Shown here piece after piece: positions 8,498 through 13,481 of a stretch of DNA of 15,462 bases. The stretch is from Hyphomonadaceae bacterium UBA4763 (GTDB lineage Bacteria; Pseudomonadota; Alphaproteobacteria; Caulobacterales; Aquidulcibacteraceae). The position numbers and the translations under genes are program-made. The number at the start of each line of letters is the position of its first letter. Within the stretch, counting starts at the first letter, position 1. The notes under the pieces are model-generated. The model was given only the letters and a program-made list of their open reading frames with translations, did not search any database and was not told the origin of the DNA. The DNA lies in assembly GCA_002403455.1 (NCBI GenBank), contig DHHV01000005.1, positions 1-15,462 on the forward strand, written 5' to 3'.

Positions 8498-8968
8498 GTG
8501 CGTGTTCTGGTTTTGACGATCTTTGCCGCGACGGCGGTTCCGTCAGCCTTTGCGAAAACCGAACCGACGCCCATCGCGATTGCGCTGCCCAAGAACAGCG
8601 CCTACGCCCTGGGCGGCTATGACGCCGTCGCCCCTTTCGTCGTGGGCCAAGCCGTGCGCGGCAATCCGAAATATCAAACGCGCTATGCGGGCGCGGTGTG
8701 GCTGTTTGCGTCACAAGACAATCTCGACCGTTTTCTCAAAGAGCCCGATCGGTACTTGCCGGCCTATGGCGGGAATTGCGCGCTGTCCTTGGCGCGCGGC
8801 AATGCGGTTCCGTCTGACGGTCGCATCTACACCATTGAGGACAACCGGCTTGTTTTGCATAAGCTGGAAGGCATGCGCAATCGCTGGCAGCGCCGCCACG
8901 AGGAAAACAAGTCCCGGGCCGATTATGCCTGGTCGGTCTTGGCCGACGGCGCAGCGACGGCAAAATAA
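8498..8968 (+). CDS. Exported YHS-like protein (second, diverged copy)
   Basis: Paralogue of the preceding gene, 156 residues. The start is taken as GTG 8498 because AGGAG at 8487-8491 lies 6 nt upstream and the protein then begins directly with a signal peptide (1-19, cut after AFA). An in-frame ATG at 8438 would add 20 unlikely residues in front of the signal. The layout parallels the first copy: LGGYDAVAPF at 38-47, AVWLFASQDNLDRF at 66-79, YGGNCALSLARG at 90-101 with Cys94, and a basic tail RWQRRHEENK at 129-138. Two differences stand out. The core reads GGNCAL where the first copy has GGYCAY, and the IPGYVAKGDSNWP segment has become an EENKSRADYAW stretch. It may bind a different ligand or none. 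No function is established. Confidence 0.8.
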   Translation: MRVLVLTIFAATAVPSAFAKTEPTPIAIALPKNSAYALGGYDAVAPFVVGQAVRGNPKYQTRYAGAVWLFASQDNLDRFLKEPDRYLPAYGGNCALSLARGNAVPSDGRIYTIEDNRLVLHKLEGMRNRWQRRHEENKSRADYAWSVLADGAATAK

Positions 8969-8994
8969 CACTGGCGGCGCAGTGCGAGACTTTT
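8969..8994 (+). terminator. Possible short terminator after the second YHS gene
   Basis: CACTG at 8969-8973 pairs with CAGTG at 8980-8984 around a six-base loop, followed by CGAGAC and TTTT at 8991-8994. The stem is only 5 bp and the T run is set back, so it may be weak or not a terminator. Confidence 0.3.
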
Positions 8995-9087
8995 AGCTCC
9001 ATGCCCGGAAGGCGCATTCGGCAGGCTGGATAATTCCGGCGCGGCGTGCCAATCGGGGCAGGGGTTCCTGCACTGAAAGTCCATCGC

Positions 9088-9954
9088 ATGACAAATATGA
9101 TCGTCGTCACCGGCGCCTCGTCCGGCATCGGCTATGCCGCTTGCGAGAGCGCAATTCGCGGCGGCGCGATCGCCTTTGGCTCGGTGCGCAAAAGCGCGGA
9201 CGCAGACAAGCTTTCGGCCGCTTTGGGGCCGAATTTTCGTCCCCTGGTCATGGACGTGACGGACGAAGCCTCCATCACGCGCGCAGCGGACGAGGTGCGC
9301 GCCGCCTTGCAGGGCAGGACGCTGATGGGCCTAGTCAACAATGCTGGCATCGCGGTGTCGGGGCCGATTTTGTATTTGCCGACCGACGAAATGCGCCGGC
9401 AATTCGAAGCGAATTTGTTCGGCGTGCATTCGGTGACGCGGATGTTTGGGCCGCTCTTGGGCGCCGAGCCGAGCCTGACGGGCAAACCCGGGCGGATTGT
9501 GAACATCACCTCTCTCGCCGGCAAAATCGGCACGCCGTTCATGTCACCTTATGTTGCTTCCAAACATGCGCTGGAGGGCTATTCGGCCAGTTTGCGGCGC
9601 GAATTATTGATCCACGGCATTGATGTGATCATCATCGGTCCCGGCGCCATCCAAACCGAGATTTGGCGAAAAGCAGATGAAGAGGGCGATGGTCCTTACG
9701 CCGACACGCCTTATGCGCCGCAGGTCAAACGCGTGCGCGCGTTCATGCAAAACATGGCGGACAGAGCGCTGCCGGCCAGCGCCGTCGGCGATTTGATTTG
9801 GCGTGTGTTGACCATCGCTCAGCCCAAAACGCGCTACGCCCTATTACGCGAGCCGTTCGAGCAATGGATCTTGCCGCGTTTTTTGCCGCAGCGGCTTGTA
9901 GATAATATTATTGGACGGCGCGTCGGATTGTTGCCGACCAAGAATAACCGCTGA
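9088..9954 (+). CDS. SDR family NAD(P)-dependent oxidoreductase
   Basis: Classical short-chain dehydrogenase/reductase of 288 residues; the substrate is not predictable. Visible marks are the cofactor motif TGASSGIG at 8-15, NNAG at 84-87, Asn109 of the catalytic set, Ser142 in NITSLAG, and YVASK with Tyr155 and Lys159. A basic pair in SVRKS (32-36) just after the second strand favours NADP(H). The C-terminal extension (about 250-288, FLPQRLVDNIIGRRVGLLP) is hydrophobic and basic and could be a membrane-associating or subunit-contact segment. I chose ATG 9088, which puts TGASSGIG eight residues in; upstream there is only a weak GAAAG (9075-9079). A GTG at 9046 would add 14 residues. A GATAAT at 9029-9034 may be a -10 element. 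It converges on the Cld-like gene across 66 bp. Confidence 0.92.
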   Translation: MTNMIVVTGASSGIGYAACESAIRGGAIAFGSVRKSADADKLSAALGPNFRPLVMDVTDEASITRAADEVRAALQGRTLMGLVNNAGIAVSGPILYLPTDEMRRQFEANLFGVHSVTRMFGPLLGAEPSLTGKPGRIVNITSLAGKIGTPFMSPYVASKHALEGYSASLRRELLIHGIDVIIIGPGAIQTEIWRKADEEGDGPYADTPYAPQVKRVRAFMQNMADRALPASAVGDLIWRVLTIAQPKTRYALLREPFEQWILPRFLPQRLVDNIIGRRVGLLPTKNNR

Positions 9955-10020
9955 CGAGCCTTTTTCAACAGCCTGTTAAGCAAACATGTCGCAGCGGATG
10001 AATTTCAATATGCTTACAGG

Positions 10021-10611
10021 TCAAGAACAAAGTCGAATTTCAACCTCGCGATCCACATAAGTCCATTCTTCAGTGGCGCGAAGTCGCTCTAACAATTCGT
10101 CAAAGTCGCGTTGATGATCTGGCGCAAATTCGAACCAAGTTAAAAAATCAAATGGTTCGCCAAGATCGCGACTATGGTGCAGGCGTCGCGCAATCTTTGG
10201 CATGTATTCCATGCCGATTGAGGTATGGCGTGATCGTTCTTCATAGATCGCACGGCGCTCGTCTTGCGGCAACGCCCACCAGCCCGGCGATTTCCGGATC
10301 GGGATCAACACTGCGCGCCGGGCCTGCGGGCGTCCCAGACCAGAAGTCAACGGAGCCATCTTTTGGATTTCTGTGCGTGTTGTATAGCGCAAATTGGAGG
10401 TGAACCCTCTTAATTCCCAAGCAATATTTGCCGATGGCGGGCTGGAATCCAACTTAATTTTTTCAACCGCGAGTCGCGTCGCTCGATTGATACCATCGCC
10501 AATGACGGCGCGGATTTCCTCGATTTGCCACTCACCGCTTTCGCCGGCGCGAAAAACAACGCGCAAGGGAGCCTGCGCGTACGGAGAAACCACGACATCT
10601 GTATCTTGCAC
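10021..10611 (-). CDS. Short chlorite dismutase-like (Cld family) protein
   Basis: Protein of 196 residues that I assign to the Cld/HemQ superfamily by its C-terminal half: GWWALPQDERRAIYEERSRH at 110-129, ARRLHHSRDLG at 141-151, DFLTWFEFAP at 155-164, and FDELLERLRATEEW at 170-183. The length matches the short, dimer-type members. His145 or His146 is the likely axial haem ligand. In characterised chlorite dismutases the distal arginine lies 13 residues after that histidine; here no arginine occurs between 149 and 167, so chlorite breakdown is doubtful. The GTG start at 10611 is backed by GGAGG 8 nt upstream (about 10620-10624, minus). Base composition is low for the window (317 G+C in the 600 bases 10021-10620 by hand count). 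It lies between a convergent SDR gene and tRNA-Lys, with no obvious operon partner. Confidence 0.8.
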   Translation of the reverse strand: MQDTDVVVSPYAQAPLRVVFRAGESGEWQIEEIRAVIGDGINRATRLAVEKIKLDSSPPSANIAWELRGFTSNLRYTTRTEIQKMAPLTSGLGRPQARRAVLIPIRKSPGWWALPQDERRAIYEERSRHTSIGMEYMPKIARRLHHSRDLGEPFDFLTWFEFAPDHQRDFDELLERLRATEEWTYVDREVEIRLCS

Positions 10612-10745
10612 GAGCTAAACCTCCGATTGCCCAAAGCCCTATGCCCTGCGATCGGTCTACTCTTATTAATTTATTGCATGAGCTCGATGGCATTTGCGAC
10701 CGTTTCTAACCGCACGCAAGTTGTGTCTGGCGTCGTCAAAACGGG

Positions 10746-10773
10746 TTGTGTTCACGGGCAAACCTGCTATACG
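10746..10773 (+). promoter_or_regulatory. Candidate promoter of tRNA-Lys
   Basis: TTGTGT at 10746-10751 and TATACG at 10768-10773 are separated by 16 bp. Transcription would start near 10780, about 24 bp before the tRNA 5' end. An inverted repeat, CACGGGC at 10753-10759 and GCCCGTG at 10796-10802, brackets the -10 region. The match to sigma-70 consensus is moderate. Confidence 0.45.
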
Positions 10774-10803
10774 CGCGTCCCTCACGGCGCTGTTCGCCCG
10801 TGT

Positions 10804-10879
10804 GAGCCCGTAGCTCAGTCGGTAGAGCACCTGACTTTTAATTAGGTGGTCCTGGGTTCGAGTCCCAGCGGGCTCACCA
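10804..10879 (+). tRNA. tRNA-Lys (anticodon TTT)
   Basis: A complete 76-nt cloverleaf. The acceptor stem is GAGCCCG (10804-10810) with CGGGCTC (10869-10875), then discriminator A and an encoded CCA (10877-10879). The D arm carries AGCTCAGTCGGTAGAGC. The anticodon arm is CCTGA / CTTTTAA / TTAGG with TTT in the loop (one G-T wobble), and the T arm contains GGTTCGAGTCC. The TTT anticodon reads AAA and AAG. No terminator is evident before the convergent mccB. Confidence 0.97.
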
Positions 10880-10923
10880 TCGCGGTTTGGTTACATCGCA
10901 ATTTGTTTGGGATGGGCGCGCGC

Positions 10924-12531
10924 CTACATCCGAAACACCCCGGCCTTGGTCGCCTCGATCGGCGCGTTCAACGTCGTCGCCAACGCCAGTCCCAGCGCGC
11001 GTCGCGTTTCGCCTGGATCGAGCACGCCGTCATCCCAGAGCCGCGCCGTCGCGTAATAGGGATTGCCTTCTTCCTCATATTTCGCGGCGATCGGCGCTTT
11101 GAAGGCCTGTTCGTCCTCGGCGCTCCAGGCGCTACCCTTGGCCTCGAGATTATCGCGGCGGATGGTCGCCAGCACGCTCGCCGCCTGTTCGCCGCCCATC
11201 ACCGAAATCCGCGCATTCGGCCAGGAGAACAAAAAGCGCGGCCCATAAGCGCGCCCGCACATGCCGTAATTGCCCGCCCCGAACGAGCCGCCGATCAGCA
11301 AAGTCAGCTTCGGCACGGCGGCGGTGGCGACCGCCGTCACCATTTTGGCGCCGTCTTTGGCGATCCCGCCCGCCTCATATTTCGAGCCGACCATAAAGCC
11401 GGTGATGTTTTGCAAGAACAATAACGGGATACGCCGTTGCGTCGCCAATTGGATGAAATGGGCGGCCTTTTGCGCGCTTTCGGAGAATAAAATGCCGTTA
11501 TTGGCCAGGATCGCCACCGGCATCCCCTCGATATGCGCAAAACCCGTCACCAAGGTCTCGCCATAGAGTTTCTTGAACTCATCGAGCTCGGAGCCATCGA
11601 CCAAGCGGGCGATCACCTCGCGCACGTCATAGGGCGTGCGGACATCGCGCGGCACAATTCCATAGAGCTCATCCGGGTCATAAAGCGGGGCGCGCGGCTC
11701 GATCCGCTCGATGTCGGCCCGCGGGGCGCTGCCCCAATGGCGGGCGATGCGGCGTGCGATCGCCAAGGCATGGTCGTCATTGGCCGCGTAATGATCGGCA
11801 ACGCCGGAGCGGCGCGCATGCACATCGGCGCCGCCCAGATCCTCGGCCGAGATCACCTCGCCAGTGGCGGCTTTCACCAAAGGCGGCCCGCCAAGAAAGA
11901 TCGTCCCTTGCTTGCGCACGATCACCGTCTCGTCCGACATCGCCGGCACATAGGCGCCGCCTGCCGTGCACGAGCCCATGACGACGGCGATTTGCGGCAA
12001 GCCGGCTGCCGACAATTGCGCTTGGTTGAAGAAAATCCGGCCAAAATGCTCTTTGTCCGGGAAGACGTCGGCCTGGTGCGGCAGATTGGCGCCGCCGCTA
12101 TCGACCAGATAAACGCAAGGCAGGCGATTTTCGCGGGCGATTTCCTGTGCGCGCAAATGCTTTTTGACGGTCAGCGGATAATAGGCCCCGCCTTTAATGG
12201 TCGGGTCATTGCACACCACCATGGCGAGCCGCCCGGCAATGCGGCCGATCCCGGCGATGACGCCCGCCGCATGCACGTCGCCCTCATACATCCCAAAGGC
12301 GGCGAGCGCGCCAATCTCCAGGAACGGCGAGCCGGGGTCGAGCAGGCGCTCCACCCGCGCCCGCGGCAACAATTTGCCGCGCGCCACATGCCGCTCGCGC
12401 GCGGCCGCCGGGCCGCCGATCGCGGCCTGCGCCAAATTCCGGCGTAATTCGGCCGCGAGCGCGCGATGATGGGCGGCGTTGGCGCGAAACGCATCGCTAT
12501 GGACATCGAGGGAAGAGACCAGACGAGACAT
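10924..12531 (-). CDS. mccB: Methylcrotonoyl-CoA carboxylase beta (carboxyltransferase) subunit
   Basis: Transfers the carboxyl group from biotin to 3-methylcrotonyl-CoA in leucine breakdown, working with a biotin-carrying alpha subunit. The 535-residue length is typical of bacterial MccB. The N-terminal carboxyltransferase half contains CNDPTIKGGAYYPLTVKKH (107-125), VDSGGANLPHQADVFPD (143-159), the oxyanion-loop region GSCTAGGAYVPAMSDE (186-201) and FLGGPPLVKAATGE (212-225). The C-terminal half contains QNITGFMVGSKYEAGGIAKD (374-393), SFGAGNYGMCGRAYGPRF (416-433) and the MGGEQAA motif (445-451). These favour MCC over propionyl-CoA carboxylase; geranyl-CoA carboxylase is a lesser alternative. 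The ATG at 12531 follows AAAGG on the minus strand. It lies 84 bp downstream of trcR in the same direction, with a 17-bp palindrome in the gap. No alpha subunit or isovaleryl-CoA dehydrogenase is in the window. Confidence 0.93.
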   Translation of the reverse strand: MSRLVSSLDVHSDAFRANAAHHRALAAELRRNLAQAAIGGPAAARERHVARGKLLPRARVERLLDPGSPFLEIGALAAFGMYEGDVHAAGVIAGIGRIAGRLAMVVCNDPTIKGGAYYPLTVKKHLRAQEIARENRLPCVYLVDSGGANLPHQADVFPDKEHFGRIFFNQAQLSAAGLPQIAVVMGSCTAGGAYVPAMSDETVIVRKQGTIFLGGPPLVKAATGEVISAEDLGGADVHARRSGVADHYAANDDHALAIARRIARHWGSAPRADIERIEPRAPLYDPDELYGIVPRDVRTPYDVREVIARLVDGSELDEFKKLYGETLVTGFAHIEGMPVAILANNGILFSESAQKAAHFIQLATQRRIPLLFLQNITGFMVGSKYEAGGIAKDGAKMVTAVATAAVPKLTLLIGGSFGAGNYGMCGRAYGPRFLFSWPNARISVMGGEQAASVLATIRRDNLEAKGSAWSAEDEQAFKAPIAAKYEEEGNPYYATARLWDDGVLDPGETRRALGLALATTLNAPIEATKAGVFRM

Positions 12532-12569
12532 CGCGCGCCTTTCATGTGGGACGTGCGTCGATCCGAACC

Positions 12570-12586
12570 GATCAACGCGGTTGATC
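12570..12586. promoter_or_regulatory. 17-bp palindrome upstream of mccB, possible operator
   Basis: GATCAAC at 12570-12576 and GTTGATC at 12580-12586 form a perfect 7-bp inverted repeat around GCG. It ends 39 bp upstream of the mccB start, a position suited to a dimeric repressor site. No T run follows on either strand, so it is not a standard terminator for trcR. A separate perfect 14-bp palindrome, GCGCGGCGCCGCGC, sits at 12596-12609. Confidence 0.4.
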
Positions 12587-12615
12587 CTCCCCTATGCGCG
12601 GCGCCGCGCTTTGGC

Positions 12616-13227
12616 TCAACCCTCTTCGCGATGCTCCGAGGCGCCGAGCGGCTTTAAGCCCGGCCCTTCTTGCAATTTGGCGAGCTTGGCTTGCAGGCGC
12701 GCTTTTTGATCGGCGGCGCGCGCCACCGTCGCGTCGAGATCGATCTGGGTGCACAGCCCCAAGGTCACCGGATCGACCGGGCGGATCGCGCCCGAATTCC
12801 AATGGGTTTTGCCGCGCACCGCTTCGATCGTCGATTTGGTCGTGCCGAGCAATTTGGCGATTTGCGGATCGGGGATTTCGGGGTGGAACCGCAAGATCCA
12901 GGCAATCGCGTCGGGCCGGTCATTGCGGCGCGCCACCGGCGTATAGCGCACCGAATGCTTCGGTTTTTTCAATTGAAAGGGCAGCGGATCGGGCTCGATC
13001 GCCTTCAATTTATGGTCGGGATTGGCCTCGCCCTTGGCGATCTCCTCGCGCGAGACCGTGCCGCCAGCGATCGGATCAACGCCGCGAATGTCCTTGGCGA
13101 CTTCGCCATCGGCGATGCCTTTGACTTCCAACGGATGCAGACTGCAAAAATCCGCGATTTGCTTGAAGGACAGCGAACTATGCTCGACCAGCCACACGGC
13201 GGTCGCTTTGGGCATTAAAACGGACAT
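12616..13227 (-). CDS. trcR: DUF1013 family cell-cycle regulator, TrcR-like
   Basis: Cytoplasmic protein of 203 residues of the DUF1013 family (PF06242), found in Alphaproteobacteria. The Caulobacter member, TrcR, is known to associate with RNA polymerase and tune cell-cycle gene expression. The N-terminus SVLMPKATAVWLVEHSSLSFKQ has the family opening, followed by IADFCSLHPLEVKGIADGEVA (24-44), a helix-turn-helix-like unit. A second such unit is DPQIAKLLGTTKSTIEAVRG (120-139), followed by KTHWN. A basic/Gln-rich coiled segment (about 165-187) and a polar tail end the protein. The ATG at 13227 is favoured by AAGGAG (about 13233-13238, minus) 5 nt upstream. A TTG at 13254 would add nine residues and would lie in the foot of a terminator hairpin. 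The 5' leader holds that terminator-like element, so control by premature termination is possible. Confidence 0.9.
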   Translation of the reverse strand: MSVLMPKATAVWLVEHSSLSFKQIADFCSLHPLEVKGIADGEVAKDIRGVDPIAGGTVSREEIAKGEANPDHKLKAIEPDPLPFQLKKPKHSVRYTPVARRNDRPDAIAWILRFHPEIPDPQIAKLLGTTKSTIEAVRGKTHWNSGAIRPVDPVTLGLCTQIDLDATVARAADQKARLQAKLAKLQEGPGLKPLGASEHREEG

Positions 13228-13251
13228 CGCAACTCCTTGCGGGTTCCCAGA

Positions 13252-13283
13252 CAATAAAAAACCCGGCTGCGCCAGCAGCCGGG
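13252..13283 (-). terminator. Intrinsic terminator-like hairpin in the trcR leader
   Basis: On the minus strand a perfect 9-bp GC stem has arms at 13275-13283 and 13262-13270 (CCCGGCTGC / GCAGCCGGG) and a four-base loop (13271-13274). Six T residues follow directly at 13261-13256, then ATTG. It ends about 14 bp before the trcR ribosome-binding site. No minus-strand gene lies upstream for it to terminate. It is therefore an attenuator, the end of a small RNA, or a block to antisense transcription. The T run is missing on the plus strand, so its orientation is clear. Confidence 0.7.
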
Positions 13284-13343
13284 GTCAGCCGAGGCCGCGC
13301 GCGGGTCGCCTTCGCAAAGACCGTCCGCACGCGAAACTCAGGT

Positions 13344-13371
13344 TTAATATCAGCAGACGGAGCTTGGGCAA
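13344..13371 (-). promoter_or_regulatory. Candidate trcR promoter
   Basis: Reading the minus strand, TTGCCC (13371-13366) and TATTAA (13349-13344) are 16 bp apart. Transcription would start near 13337 and give a leader of roughly 110 nt that contains the terminator-like hairpin before trcR. The -35 match is modest, so this is a candidate only. Confidence 0.35.
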
Positions 13372-13392
13372 AGCGTTTTTTGGAAGCATTTT

Positions 13393-13418
13393 CGCGCGCG
13401 GAGCAATTTGCGCGCGCG
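13393..13418. repeat. Paired CGCGCGCG octamers in the trcR / DUF885 divergent gap
   Basis: Two copies of the self-complementary octamer CGCGCGCG lie at 13393-13400 and 13411-13418, separated by a 10-base AT-containing spacer. They can form an 8-bp hairpin on either strand. No T run follows on either side. The alternating CG steps are also the kind of DNA that can adopt a left-handed form. The role is unknown. Confidence 0.45.
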
Positions 13419-13481
13419 CCAAAGCCTTGCTAAGCCCCATTTATTGTCACTACGCCGCGATCGCGGGCCGGGGAGGTTGGT

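Noticed and set aside
10525..10845. Plus-strand frame with a signal-peptide-like hydrophobic stretch (LCPAIGLLLLIYCMSSMAFA)
   Set aside because: It runs into the tRNA-Lys gene before stopping, has no good start or ribosome-binding site before the hydrophobic part, and overlaps the Cld-like gene on the other strand.
10804..10879. tRNA-Lys as an integration site of a mobile element
   Set aside because: No integrase and no repeat of the tRNA 3' end is present in the window, and core genes flank it on both sides.
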